Assembly (NCBI GenBank): GCA_016219185.1
Contig: JACRBZ010000028.1
Coordinates: 1-43,750 of the forward strand
Source of the DNA: Deltaproteobacteria bacterium
GTDB lineage: Bacteria; Desulfobacterota; Desulfobacteria; Desulfobacterales; Desulfatirhabdiaceae
Direction of reading: 5' to 3'
DNA: 43,750 nt
Shown here: positions 1-9,200 of the stretch, one piece after another
Position numbering within the stretch: position 1 is the stretch's first letter
Layout of the letters: the number at the start of each line of letters is the position of its first letter
Program-made: the position numbers and the translations under genes
Notes under the pieces: generated by a model
Told to the model about the DNA's origin: nothing
The model's input: the letters and a program-made list of their open reading frames with translations, nothing else
Database searches by the model: none

Positions 1-473
1 ACGGCCCAGCTTCGGGTTGAGGGAATTCCGACAATCTCCGAATTAAAGAAATTTCCCAGGCGGATGAAAAAGCCGGCCAGCGCAACGGGGATGACGATGC
101 GATCGAGCAGCCAGAGATAGGAAGGACGATCGTATCGCCGCGTAAACACAAACAGCGATGCCAGTATGCCGAGCGCGGCACCGTGGCTGGCCAATCCGCC
201 TTCCCAGATTTTGAGGATCTCGATGGGGTGGCTCAGGTAGAAACCCGGGTCGTAAAACAGGCAATGCCCCAGGCGCGCACCTATCACAACACCGATAAAC
301 ATCACCGCAAAAAGGTTGTCCAGCTCATTTTCCGGCCTTTTTTCCCGTTCGTAAATCCACTGCATGATTTTATAGCCCGCCAGAAATGAAGCCGCGAAAA
401 AGACCCCGTACCAGCGGACTGCCAAAGGGCCAACTTCAAAAAGGATGGGATTCATATTCCAGTGAAAAGGCAT
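1..473 (-). CDS. lgt: Prolipoprotein diacylglyceryl transferase, 3' end beyond window
   Basis: Lgt transfers diacylglycerol from phosphatidylglycerol to the lipobox cysteine of prolipoproteins at the inner membrane. The visible 157 residues begin with the family's typical start (GPLAVRWYG about 13 residues in), then hydrophobic helices, GARLGHCLFY, the conserved histidine in GLASHGAALG, and the signature-like IRLGNFFNSE near the window edge. The ATG at 471-473 is preceded by AAGGA about 12 bases upstream. A second ATG seven codons later is less likely because its spacing to a ribosome site is poor. The gene is cut only by the window boundary; the usual length is about 260 residues. It follows the Fe-S gene in the same direction after a 144-bp gap, so it may have its own promoter. 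The PhnD-like lipoprotein in this window (14897-15877) would be a substrate. Confidence 0.93.
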   Translation of the reverse strand, partial: MPFHWNMNPILFEVGPLAVRWYGVFFAASFLAGYKIMQWIYEREKRPENELDNLFAVMFIGVVIGARLGHCLFYDPGFYLSHPIEILKIWEGGLASHGAALGILASLFVFTRRYDRPSYLWLLDRIVIPVALAGFFIRLGNFFNSEIVGIPSTRSWA

Positions 474-617
474 GACTTGATAGGATTCCTTATTCCGTGA
501 ATTTGACGACCACGAGGGTGACCTCATCCCCAGAAATGCCTGGGAATGAATGATTGCTGAAAAGCGGTCATAATGCGGAAATTGTCTGAAGAATGTCCGT
601 AGCGCTCGATCTATCCC

Positions 618-1142
618 TTAATCCGGAAAATGGAACTGCCCCAGATAGCCGTCCAGCACAGATCGCGCATCCGGGATAAGCTCTGGGCAGTCTTGGCTGC
701 CTTTGGCGCCTTCGGCAACTCTGGCGGCAAAGACCATGCAGGTGGGCTCGCCGCAGGCCTTGCAGTTGGTTTTGGGCAGAAGCTTTAAAATATCAAGCAG
801 CCCGGGCCGGGGGGTTGCCTGAACACTGGGCGCGATCTGATCCCGCCGGTCCCAGGCGTCGTTGATCTCCCGCTTGAGCCACTCGATGATTTTGCGCGCT
901 TCCGCCTCATCCTTCAGTGCATTGACCGCGATCTTGCGGCCATGAACCGTGATGAGCTTGCCCTGGACCTTGAAGGTGACGGACGGCGGATCCCGTAAAT
1001 ATTCAAAACCGCCAAGAAGCGTATTCAGGTATGGCAGGGCCGCGGAGACATCCTGCCCGAGGTGCGCAAAACAGTGAACGGACATGGCGCTGGGATTGCA
1101 TTTTGAGTTAAAAACTTCCAGTTCATAATTTTCGAGCAGCAT
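618..1142 (-). CDS. [4Fe-4S] domain protein of CO dehydrogenase/AcsC type (PF04060-like)
   Basis: A 174-residue cytoplasmic protein. Its C-terminal third holds C127-x2-C130-x4-C135-x16-C152 within LLPKTNCKACGEPTC, the pattern of the 4Fe-4S domain found in CdhD/AcsC corrinoid proteins and in several redox adaptors. The N-terminal ~110 residues have no motif that I recognise; C15 and C24 are also present. The ATG at 1140-1142 has a strong ribosome site (GCAGGAGGC). It lies 81 bp downstream of the FAD reductase gene in the same direction, so it is probably an electron-transfer partner of that flavoprotein. No corrinoid or acetyl-CoA synthase genes are near, so a role in the Wood-Ljungdahl pathway is not implied. 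The Fe-S domain is well supported; the function is unknown. Confidence 0.85.
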   Translation of the reverse strand: MLLENYELEVFNSKCNPSAMSVHCFAHLGQDVSAALPYLNTLLGGFEYLRDPPSVTFKVQGKLITVHGRKIAVNALKDEAEARKIIEWLKREINDAWDRRDQIAPSVQATPRPGLLDILKLLPKTNCKACGEPTCMVFAARVAEGAKGSQDCPELIPDARSVLDGYLGQFHFPD

Positions 1143-1223
1143 GGGACGCCTCCTGCGGGCAATATGATGAATTCTTTCATGATATATTCCTGTATCGATT
1201 TGTAACCCTGTCCGTGTTGCCCG

Positions 1224-2327
1224 TCAAGCAAAAATAACGGATGCAATATGCGATACGGCCACGACCGCATCCCGAACAGCCGTATAGATCAAATTCGAAT
1301 GCTTACGCTCCCGGAAGTTGCCTTCCTCCTGGATTTCGATATACGCCGGGCTCACGGCACCGCCGATGGCATAAATGCCCTTTTGGCTGGTTTGGAAATC
1401 GGGCGTTAGCATGATCAGGCGATCACCGGTTTTACCGATTTTGCAAATGCCTTCCGTGCAAGTGATTTGCTGCAACCCGATACGATCAAACACGCGTGAC
1501 GGGCCCTGAGTTCCGATACAGGCGATCACATGTTTCATGGGGAAACTCATCCACTGCTGGAACTTGACACCTTGGCCGAAATCAACCGCCTGGGTCTGTA
1601 TTAAAAGGTGCTCCACGCCTTCTTCGTCCAACTCGCCGATTTTGGGTATGGCGCCCTGCAAAATTTTGATATGTCCCCCCAGGAGAATTTCCTCACCCAG
1701 ATCTCTGGCCACATCCTTATTGATTGTAAAATTCTCCATCTTATGGGCCCAGTAAACAGGCGTGGCATCGCCAGCCGCCCGTTTCGCCTCCGATAATGTC
1801 GCGACAACGTCCGCGGCAGCGTTCCCACCGCCAATGACCAGCGTTGGCGCGCCCAAATGATCGTCGGAATTTTCGAGTTTTCGGGCAACGGTCTTGGCCT
1901 CGCCATAGATACCCAAATCAACCGGAATATTGCTTCCGAAAGCCAGCACCACGGAATGCGTCCGGTAATGATTCCTGGACGTCATCAGGGTAAACATTCC
2001 TTTGTCTTTTTTAATCTCTTGAAATTCTTCGCCAAGGGACACATGAATCTGATATTTTTGAATACAGGCAGCGATTTTTTTCAAATACTCTTCTATCGGA
2101 GCGTGGGTTTCATCAGGCATTAACTCAGGTATGGCAAAGGGTTCCGTTTCGCCTTTCGGGATAGTTGGATACACTTTTTTGCCCCGGGGATAAGAGTCAA
2201 TAATCCCCTGGAAGACATCGACGCCCTTTTCCAGCAATACATAGCGCAACCCCAGTTGACTGGACTTGACGGCGCAGGCCAATCCGCCGGGGCCGGCCCC
2301 GATAATGATCACGTCATAAATGTTCAT
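1224..2327 (-). CDS. FAD-dependent NAD(P) oxidoreductase, thioredoxin-reductase fold (YpdA-like)
   Basis: A 367-residue flavoprotein with two dinucleotide-binding motifs: FAD-binding IIGAGPGGLA near residue 8 and a second Rossmann motif VIGGGNAAAD near residue 165. A C-terminal GIYAIGGAVSP segment matches the FAD-contacting part of this superfamily. The redox CxxC of true thioredoxin reductases is absent, which resembles YpdA/bacillithiol-disulfide reductase-like enzymes. It probably moves electrons from NAD(P)H to a small redox partner, perhaps the adjacent Fe-S protein (618-1142) or Cys-rich protein (2355-2537). The ATG at 2325-2327 has only a weak ribosome site, so initiation may depend on the upstream gene. 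The exact substrate cannot be read from sequence. Confidence 0.85.
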   Translation of the reverse strand: MNIYDVIIIGAGPGGLACAVKSSQLGLRYVLLEKGVDVFQGIIDSYPRGKKVYPTIPKGETEPFAIPELMPDETHAPIEEYLKKIAACIQKYQIHVSLGEEFQEIKKDKGMFTLMTSRNHYRTHSVVLAFGSNIPVDLGIYGEAKTVARKLENSDDHLGAPTLVIGGGNAAADVVATLSEAKRAAGDATPVYWAHKMENFTINKDVARDLGEEILLGGHIKILQGAIPKIGELDEEGVEHLLIQTQAVDFGQGVKFQQWMSFPMKHVIACIGTQGPSRVFDRIGLQQITCTEGICKIGKTGDRLIMLTPDFQTSQKGIYAIGGAVSPAYIEIQEEGNFRERKHSNLIYTAVRDAVVAVSHIASVIFA

Positions 2328-2354
2328 AACTAAAGAGGAACCTTTTTTAAAATA

Positions 2355-2537
2355 TCATTTTCCCTGAGAAGGAGATGGGGATTGTTTGCCGGCGCATTCC
2401 ACGCAGTTGCCGAATTCATCGACGCAGTCCGAACAATGCAGACGACCGCAGAGCCGGCATGCGGTCATGGTTTCCCCGGGATGGATTCTGCAATCTTTGT
2501 GACAGACTGTACATTCAAATTGAACATCATCGGTCAT
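2355..2537 (-). CDS. Small cysteine-rich (CxxC, zinc- or Fe-S-binding) protein
   Basis: A 60-residue protein with four CxxC pairs: CTVC, CRLC, CSDC and CVEC. The spacing suggests two zinc knuckles or a small rubredoxin-like or zinc-ribbon fold. The start codon at 2535-2537 follows AAGGGGGC at good spacing. It sits between the DUF1641 and FAD reductase genes in the same direction, 27 bp before the latter, and is probably co-transcribed with them. I cannot assign a family. The coding call rests on the cysteine pattern, the ribosome site and the operon position. Confidence 0.7.
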   Translation of the reverse strand: MTDDVQFECTVCHKDCRIHPGETMTACRLCGRLHCSDCVDEFGNCVECAGKQSPSPSQGK

Positions 2538-2609
2538 TGGATGCCCCCTTTCGGTCCCCCATTCTGATAATGAAGAGACTTGGTTCGGTGTTTGGCTTTA
2601 TCGAAAGTA

Positions 2610-3266
2610 CTATGGCTGCGTTTTCAGCGTTGCCAGGCCCTTTGTGATCTCCATCAACACACCCAGTCCCTGCTGGATTTCCTTGTCGCCCATGGCTCCG
2701 ATCATGCCCCAAAAGCCAACTGGTTGCGCGTGGGTGACATCCACCCGGGCGGGAAGCTCGGCCGCCCTGTCCAGCAGATCCAGCGCTGCGGGCGCCGTCA
2801 ATTTTTTCAGGATGCCGATGAAATGCACCAAGCCATCTCCGATCTGCCGCATCTCCTCAACAGAGTATGTTGACCCGACTTTCTTCAGCACTTCCGTGCC
2901 GACCGTGATCAGACGAAACACGCCGTTTTGCTCCAGGTTATCCACATAGGAAATGAGTTGCGGCACGCTGGTTTTCAGCAGCGGCTCGGCGGTCAAGGCA
3001 AAATCAACCAGGTTTTTGAATTGATCCAAAGCAAAATTCAGGTTGTTGATATTGCGCATCAGTTTTTTGACCAAAAAAACCAGATCTTCCACCCGAAAGT
3101 CGGCTTCGACATCGGCCAATTCGGCGATGAGCGCTGACACAGCTTCGTTGACCCGTGGAGCCAGTTCCTCGCGCAGTTCCCCAGCGGCCCTGGCAAACGC
3201 AGTCAAGGGTTGTATCTGGCTTTCCAGTTGATCCAGGCGCTGGACAATCAGTTCTTCGTTTGTCAT
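2610..3266 (-). CDS. DUF1641 family protein
   Basis: A 218-residue, mostly helical protein of the DUF1641 type, recognised from the FALDQFKNLVDFALTAEPL-like middle and the C-terminal GFWGMIGAMGDKEIQQGLG segment. DUF1641 genes are often found beside sulfide:quinone oxidoreductases and formate dehydrogenase-type enzymes, and that neighbour is present here (3281-4513). The start at 3264-3266 is chosen over a longer reading frame because AAGGAGGTG lies just before it; the longer frame would overlap the flavoprotein gene. The 14-bp gap to the upstream gene indicates one transcript. Its biochemical role is unknown; a membrane or redox accessory role is inferred from neighbours only. Confidence 0.85.
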   Translation of the reverse strand: MTNEELIVQRLDQLESQIQPLTAFARAAGELREELAPRVNEAVSALIAELADVEADFRVEDLVFLVKKLMRNINNLNFALDQFKNLVDFALTAEPLLKTSVPQLISYVDNLEQNGVFRLITVGTEVLKKVGSTYSVEEMRQIGDGLVHFIGILKKLTAPAALDLLDRAAELPARVDVTHAQPVGFWGMIGAMGDKEIQQGLGVLMEITKGLATLKTQP

Positions 3267-3280
3267 AAAGAGCACCTCCT

Positions 3281-4513
3281 TCAGGCAGACGGGCGGATTT
3301 TGCCGGCCAGATTCATTTGCGGTTCCAGGGGTAAATCCAGCCCCTTCATCATCAGATTCCAGTAAACCCAGCGAAACATCATTTTGCCCCAATGATTACT
3401 GAGACTTTCCTGAAGCAGGCTGAAGGGTCCCATGCCAGGAAACGGAAAACTGCCCGGCAAGGGCTCGACCGCATAGTTGAAGTCCAGCAGAATCGCCTTT
3501 TCAAAACCCGATGCCAGAAAACAGGTGGCATGGCCATCGAATTTGGGCAGCGGTTCATGGCCGTCGATTTCGCGCACCAGGTTCTCAACCACGGTATAGG
3601 CCATGTAATGGGCCACGGAGCCTGCCTTGGACGTGGGAACATTGGTCGTGTCTCCGATCACATAGACCCGATCGAAGTTGGCGGCCTTCAGCGTATGTTT
3701 GTCCGTGGGAACAAACCCTACGGGATCACTGACGCCCGAATCGATCAGGGCCTTGGCACCCATGTTGGGCGGAATGGACACCAGCAAATCGTAGCCGACT
3801 TTCTGACACTTGTGGGATTCGATGGTTTTTTCTCCGGCATTGACCTGGGCCAGATCAAAAAAAGGCGTCACCTTGATGTTTTTCTTTTCAGCCACGTTTG
3901 CCAGGGCCTTGGCCGCCACCGGTTTGGTGAAAACATTGTCGAGCGGCGTGACGAATTCAATTTCGACCTTATCCCGGACCCCGTTTACGGTGAAGAACCA
4001 GTCCGCCATGAACACGAACTCCAGGGGGGCGATAGGGCATTTGTAGGGAAATTCGGCGATATTCAGCACCACCTTGCCGGAGGTGAAATACTTCAAACGC
4101 TTACGTAGCGCCATGGCTCCCTCCAAGGTGTAAAAGTCAAAAACGTCCTTTCTCCATCCATCCAGCATGCCGGGGATTTCAGAAGGTTGGATGTCGCAGC
4201 CGGTTGCGATCACCAGCCAGTCGTATTCATGGTGCCCTTTAAGCGTTTCCACGCGCCGCTCTCCGGGGTCGATTTTCACCACCTTATCGACCACAAACTC
4301 GACGCCCTGGGGAATGAATTCTTTCTTGGGTTTCAAGACATCCTGCTCTCCGTACACCCCGAAAGGGATGAACAGGTATCCGGCCTGGTAATGATGGCGT
4401 TCGTCCCGGTCGATGATGGTGATCTGCCATTCCGCTTCGTCAAGTTCCTTGCGCAGCATGTTGGCGACAATGGTGCCGCCGGCTCCGGCGCCTAAAATCA
4501 AGATTTTTCTCAT
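3281..4513 (-). CDS. Sulfide:quinone oxidoreductase-like flavoprotein
   Basis: A 410-residue FAD protein of the SQR/flavocytochrome c sulfide dehydrogenase superfamily. The N-terminus carries ILGAGAGG (FAD binding), followed by VIATGCDIQP and, near residue 286, YVIGDTTNVPTSKAG. Two cysteines, C159 (in PYKCPIAP) and C331 (in HATCFLA), are spaced much like the redox-active pair of SQR and FCC, and the C-terminal aromatic and hydrophobic stretch suits membrane-surface attachment. Likely reaction: oxidation of sulfide to polysulfide with electrons to quinone, or the reverse in vivo. The start at 4511-4513 follows AGGAGGGAAATG; a longer frame extending upstream overlaps the MoeA remnant and is rejected. 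It forms a unit with the DUF1641 gene. The SQR subtype is uncertain. Confidence 0.85.
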   Translation of the reverse strand: MRKILILGAGAGGTIVANMLRKELDEAEWQITIIDRDERHHYQAGYLFIPFGVYGEQDVLKPKKEFIPQGVEFVVDKVVKIDPGERRVETLKGHHEYDWLVIATGCDIQPSEIPGMLDGWRKDVFDFYTLEGAMALRKRLKYFTSGKVVLNIAEFPYKCPIAPLEFVFMADWFFTVNGVRDKVEIEFVTPLDNVFTKPVAAKALANVAEKKNIKVTPFFDLAQVNAGEKTIESHKCQKVGYDLLVSIPPNMGAKALIDSGVSDPVGFVPTDKHTLKAANFDRVYVIGDTTNVPTSKAGSVAHYMAYTVVENLVREIDGHEPLPKFDGHATCFLASGFEKAILLDFNYAVEPLPGSFPFPGMGPFSLLQESLSNHWGKMMFRWVYWNLMMKGLDLPLEPQMNLAGKIRPSA

Positions 4514-4530
4514 CTCATTTCCCTCCTTTT

Positions 4531-4812
4531 CTATATGCCTTTTCCAAAGGGGCAATGGGGATAACTGCATTGGGGGCAGTCTTTGCAAAGGCCGCCATGA
4601 CCGAAAAAAGCCAGCTCCTTTTTTCCGATCTTCTCTCCTGCCAGAATTCCGGGCAGCAACAAGATCGAGAACGGTGATCCGATGATGCAGGCCGCAGCCA
4701 GGCACCCAAAAAAGCGGAACGCAGGGCACTTGAACTCTCCGGGCCGGATTTCCGTGATATCATGGGCCAGGTGGGTTCCGACGGCGTCTTCAACTTTTAT
4801 TCTTTTTAACAT
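4531..4812 (-). pseudogene. Internally deleted MoeA-like molybdopterin-binding protein (93-residue remnant)
   Basis: The reading frame joins two recognisable ends of a long family. Residues 1-33 (KVEDAVGTHLAHDITEI, then RPGEFK) match the N-terminus of MoeA-like molybdopterin-binding proteins, which normally runs on into a PAFKKGH-type segment. Here it jumps at about position 4707-4713 to a C-terminal part (FFG...LLLPGILAGEK, then GHGGLCKDCPQCSYPHCPFG) that closes full-length members of roughly 340 residues. About 250 residues, including the whole cofactor-binding core, are missing, yet the frame is kept. It lies beside a molybdoenzyme operon, where such a protein would be expected. The cysteine-rich tail is intact, so a residual product might be stable, but cofactor insertion activity is not expected. 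The family assignment is from memory. Confidence 0.6.
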
Positions 4813-4917
4813 GGCAATCTCTCATATAGGCGTTCGCTATGAATGGAGGCTTTCGAGCCGCGCCAGCCGGGCAGGCTATACTGACCTGTTTTTATTGTTG
4901 CCGAGTAGATGGACATC

Positions 4918-5538
4918 TCAGGGTGACCCGTCCATGCCAGGCCAGGTCACTTCCTGGGCGTGAGAAAAATAGCATTGATTCGAACAGGGACGGCATATCG
5001 GGTCGTTGTCAATCATCAACTCCTTTCCGTCCCGGACCACCTGCCCGCAGATGCTGCAGGTGATTTTGCGCCGGGTGGGACCGGGAAGGTCCCATGCATC
5101 GATATTCACCCGAACCTTTTGAACCCTGAACAGGACACTTTCCGGCATTCGCTTATAGGCTTCGAGTTGACTGCTGCCATTGCCGGCAATTTCAGGAGCG
5201 TAAACACAGGTCAAGGCCCGAGCCTCTTCGGTTGAAAGCACCCGGAAGGCCCGGGCTGTTTCCAGGTTCAGGAAAGTGGCTGCCATGATGCCGTAATCCA
5301 TGAATTTCAGACTCCGGCGCCCCAGCTTTACGCCGGTGACATGGGCGATGGCATCCACCGCGCACCGATCCATCTCTACATAAACAATCAGCTTTTTGAG
5401 CTGATCTCTACGCGTAGGGTCGTCAAGGCCAATCAGCCGGCATCCGAGCATGGCCATTCGAACGCCGATCACCTGTCCGGGACAGAGATGGCCATGGGCC
5501 TCGGCCGATGCACTGAGCAGGGTTTCAAAAGGTTGCAT
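4918..5538 (-). CDS. FmdE family protein with C-terminal zinc ribbon
   Basis: A 206-residue protein resembling FmdE (formylmethanofuran dehydrogenase subunit E family). The N-terminus holds the diagnostic HGHLCPGQVIGVRM, with H15, H17 and C19 as likely metal ligands, and the central part VEMDRCAVDAIAHVTG. The C-terminus has a treble-clef-type zinc ribbon (CSICGQ ... CRPCSNQC). Bacterial FmdE homologues are usually linked to molybdenum or tungsten enzymes and may help metal or cofactor handling, which fits the molybdoenzyme operon upstream. I prefer ATG at 5536-5538 with AGGA seven bases upstream over an in-frame GTG five codons earlier that has no ribosome site. It is not evidence for methanogenesis. 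Confidence 0.87.
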   Translation of the reverse strand: MQPFETLLSASAEAHGHLCPGQVIGVRMAMLGCRLIGLDDPTRRDQLKKLIVYVEMDRCAVDAIAHVTGVKLGRRSLKFMDYGIMAATFLNLETARAFRVLSTEEARALTCVYAPEIAGNGSSQLEAYKRMPESVLFRVQKVRVNIDAWDLPGPTRRKITCSICGQVVRDGKELMIDNDPICRPCSNQCYFSHAQEVTWPGMDGSP

Positions 5539-5649
5539 CAAGGTTTCCTGCACCGATATCTTAAATGTTCAATTGGCCTGGCCGCTATGGAACCACCCTC
5601 AGCTTTTTTCGGGCGCTTTTCCACCAACTGGCCAGGATACGCGACAGCA

Positions 5650-6225
5650 TTAACAGCCCATGTTGCTGTCAAAGAACTTCTTCTCAGGAGGCTGCCGATT
5701 TTCGTTTTCCTGTGGCGACTGCTTTTTTATATTATCATCGGTGCCGGGCACGGGAGGTTTTTTTAGCGGAGCTTCTATTGCGGGCGTTGGCGTAGGTGGA
5801 TGCAGTTGTCGCCAATCCTTCATCCCTCCGTTAACCGTATAGACGATGTAACCGTGATCCGCGAGCAGTTGTGCCGCTTTCAAACTTCTATGCCCAGTCC
5901 TGCAAATGAGAACCAGTGTCTTGTTGCGCAGGAACTGCTCCGGGTTTTTTTCTATTTCCTGCATGGTTACATTTCGGGATTGGGGAATCTGGCCCAGGGG
6001 GCCGGTCAGCTCTTCCGGCGTGCGAACATCGATCAGCAAGAGATTCGGATCAAACTGCAGCAGCAGGTTAAGACCATTGATGTCAAGAAACAGCACTTTT
6101 CCCTGAGACGATGATTGTCCAGCGTGCACCGAATGGCCGACAAAGAATAGGGCCAAGGACACCAAGGCAGCCAGTATGACTGCGCGCACGAAGCATCCCC
6201 ACCATTTCATCACAAGCTGTCGCAT
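5650..6225 (-). CDS. Exported single-domain rhodanese-like sulfurtransferase
   Basis: A 191-residue protein with a hydrophobic N-terminal export segment (VILAALVSLALFFVG, cleavage probably after HSVHA). The rhodanese fold has LLLIDVRTPEEL near residue 65 and the active-site loop C108-RTGHR, the six-residue loop of sulfurtransferases, followed by NGGMKDW. A proline-rich, charged C-terminal tail of about 65 residues has no recognisable fold. It probably transfers sulfane sulfur in the periplasm, for example from or to the adjacent TtrA/PsrA-like enzyme. The start is uncertain: ATG at 6223-6225 or 6208-6210, both with weak ribosome sites. A TTG at 6291 is rejected because it would lie upstream of the terminator hairpin. 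Confidence 0.85.
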   Translation of the reverse strand: MRQLVMKWWGCFVRAVILAALVSLALFFVGHSVHAGQSSSQGKVLFLDINGLNLLLQFDPNLLLIDVRTPEELTGPLGQIPQSRNVTMQEIEKNPEQFLRNKTLVLICRTGHRSLKAAQLLADHGYIVYTVNGGMKDWRQLHPPTPTPAIEAPLKKPPVPGTDDNIKKQSPQENENRQPPEKKFFDSNMGC

Positions 6226-6260
6226 GGTTCTTATGATCACGTTTGTATGTACACAAGAAA

Positions 6261-6283
6261 GGGAGGCGGCAAAAGCGCCTCCC
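6261..6283 (-). terminator. Rho-independent terminator after the TtrA-like gene
   Basis: A perfect 8-bp stem (GGGAGGCG/CGCCTCCC) with a 7-base loop. On the minus strand it is followed directly by TTTCTTGT. It starts about 15 bases after the stop of the molybdoenzyme gene. It would end the TtrABC-like transcript, or attenuate read-through into the rhodanese gene. Confidence 0.7.
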
Positions 6284-6297
6284 TTGATCAAGGATTT

Positions 6298-9200
6298 CTA
6301 TTCGTTAACCGCCAAGAGGTTTACCATGGTGCTGCTAAAGGATGCGCTGCCCCCAATGGGGTCCGTAATGCACACGTCCTTGACCACTGGGTCCACCTGC
6401 ATCAGGTGATTGGGACAGATGCCTCCGGCCCTGCGCCTGTCGCCCTTAATCAGATGCCCGTCCACGACCACGTCGTTAGAACCATAGGCCCAGTGTCCGT
6501 AGTGCCATGACGCCGCAACGGTCCCGGGACGAATGCCTTCCTTGACCTCCACCCGCGCGATCATGTCCAGGACCCGCTTCTCACCATCCATAAGATTGAG
6601 CTTGCCTTCCGGATTCACCTGGGAAACCATGCGCACCCGCTGATCCGGTTTAAGGCCGAGACGTTTGGCGTCCTCGCGGTTGAGCCAGATTTTGTTCTCC
6701 GGCTGAAGCGCGATGTTGCTCCAATAATTGGAGATGGTACGGGACTGGCCACCAAATGGCTCCTTAAAGGTGAACAATCTGAGCGGATAGCCGTTCTGGT
6801 GCACCAGCGCGTTGCCCGCTGCATCACATTCGCCGCGCGCCACGGGAAGGCCGCTGAAATGCGTTCCGCTCAGGCTGTTTTTCTGTTTGGCCACTTGCTC
6901 CACGAAGAGTTGAAACATTCCTCCAAAACCATTATAAGACACGGTTTTGGCTCCGTATGCCTTTCCGTAACCATCGAAGCGGCCGCCCCGGTTGAGAACA
7001 TAGACCGCCTTGCGCCACTCCGTCTCGGACCTGAGGGCCTTCTTCCAGCGTTCTTCGTCGAATGTCGATTTGGGAAGATGCCGTCTGGCCTGCCGGAAGA
7101 GCTCGATTTCACGGTCATCGGCATCGGGCACGGCGTCATTTTCATTGTTTCCGAATGCCTGATTGGCCATGAGCTTCAGATACCAGTCTTCGGGACGGTC
7201 GAAGTTCATCCCCTGCCCGAATGCGTTCTTACCGAATCCGGGCAGTTTAAGCTGTTTGGCCACCCCAATGAGGAACGCTTCCATGCAAAGGGGCATTTTC
7301 TCGCCATCCACCGTGACATCTTCGGTCAGGGGAATTGCCGCGGGCTGGCGTACCTTGCTCAGCCGAGTGGGCACATCCGGAGTCGATCCGGGAGTTCCCC
7401 ATCGTTCCAGGTATGTCAGGTCGGGCATGATATAGTCGGCGTACATGGAAGTTTCGCCGATGACGATATCCGAGGCAATGAACAAAGGCACCTTGTCCGG
7501 GTCCTTGAGCATTTGGATGATCTGCTGATTGCCTCCGGGAATAGACAGGGCGGGTGTACCCATGTGCAGAAACAGGATTTTGCCGGAATAAGGATACCCT
7601 GTGGCAAAGGACGGCAGGATTTCCTGATAGATATTGCCGGTGAAAGGATACCAGGGCCTTTTGGCCGGATACCCGTGCTCTCTGAACAGGGTGGAATCCT
7701 CGTAGCGGGTTCCTTCTCTTGTGATTTTCACCCCGAAACTGGTGAGGCTTCCGGGGAACATCTTGGAGAAATCATAAGGGCTTGAAGCAACTCCGAACGA
7801 TTTCCATTCTCCGCCTCCCAGGATCAATCCGCCGATGTAGTCGGCGTTGCCGAGCAGAACATTCAGGGTGATGATGGCGCACCCGGCATAATAGCCATCC
7901 GGGTTTTGCACGGGTCCCCGGTACATCTCGATGGCGGCACGCTTGCCATGCGAGGTAAGCTCCCGTGCCACTTCGATGATAGTCTGAAGCTCGATGCCGC
8001 ATTGCCCGGCATATTCCTGCAACGACTTGGATAACGCCTCCTCGGTCAGGAGTTGAAAAGCACTCTTTACCTCGAAGGATCCGGCTGTGGTCTTGACGAA
8101 CAGGTCTCCTTCCACCGCCGATGTGTTGTTTGCGGGATCGACGGGCAGGAGTGCCCCTCCGCGGCTCACTACAAATTCCTTCTCACCGCCCACACCGGCT
8201 TCCGAAGCCTTGAGCAGCTCCAAAGGATGGCCGTTTATGATCTTGACGAGATAGGCGGCATTGCTCCAGGTCGGCTCCCCGTCTGCAACCGCAGCGGCTT
8301 TGTTGGCATTTTCCAGGTAGCGCTGGTCGAAGCGCCGGTTTTCGATGATCCAGCGGATCATGGCCATGGCCAGTGCCAGGTTCTCGGAAGGCTTGACCGG
8401 CAGCCACCAGTCGGCTTTGGCCGCGTCATTGGAGAGCCTCGGGTCGACCACGGCCGTCTTCATGCCGCGCTCCACCTTACCCGAAGTCACCTTCTCGGCC
8501 ATGTTGGTCATGCCGAAATTGGCGGAATAAGCTCCCGTTCCCCAGAACAGAACGAATTCACAATTCATCAAATCCGGCTTCATATGGCCGGTCTTGCCGC
8601 CGGTCATCATGGCGTAGGCCCGATGGTGCGACTGCTCGCAAATCGTCGTGTGCTCGTAGGCGTTCACAGATCCCGCCGCTTTGTAAGTGAACCACTGCAT
8701 GAGCTCCGCGCGACCGGGCTGGATACGGCCGGCCATGAACACGAACTGGTTGTTCTTCGGTCCCCAATCCGGATGATCTGGATCGATGAGCGCATTTAGA
8801 TGCTGGCTGTATTTGGCCTTGAAGTCCTCGACACTCATGGTGCCCTTGCCGACCTTTTTGGCATCCTCGGCCATGTTCTTACCCGCTTCAGGGTCTTTTA
8901 GCACGATGACATCCTGAAATCCCGGATAATCGCGTTTGTCGCCGACCGACGAGAACAGCTTGCCCCCTTCAACGACTTCCTTGATGAATTGGTCGAAGGG
9001 AATGCTCTTCCACCGGTTCGAGCCGCGTTCTCCGTCCCGCTTGAGCACCTTCCGGACCCGGTATGGGTCGTAATAAGTCTGGATGCCGGCCTGGCCTTTG
9101 GGACACAGCTTGCCGTCGATGGTTGCCGTGTCTTCGGGCCTGGTATCGTAAGGGATGTGAGGCAGATAGTCCTGGGGACTGTAGGGGTTCCCGCTGATCT

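Noticed and set aside
618..1142. Corrinoid/acetyl-CoA synthase subunit
   Set aside because: Only the small 4Fe-4S domain is shared; the corrinoid-binding part and partner genes are missing.
4514..4729. 72-residue N-terminal extension of the sulfide:quinone-reductase-like gene
   Set aside because: It overlaps the MoeA remnant on the same strand, and a strong ribosome site with the FAD motif directly after it marks ATG 4511-4513.
5554..5649. Second sigma-54 promoter upstream of the FmdE gene
   Set aside because: A GG-N10-GC spacing occurs, but the -12 flank (TAGC) and the -24 flank do not match the consensus.
6226..6291. Longer N-terminus for the rhodanese from TTG at 6291
   Set aside because: The added residues would be encoded across the terminator hairpin at 6261-6283 and no ribosome site precedes the TTG.
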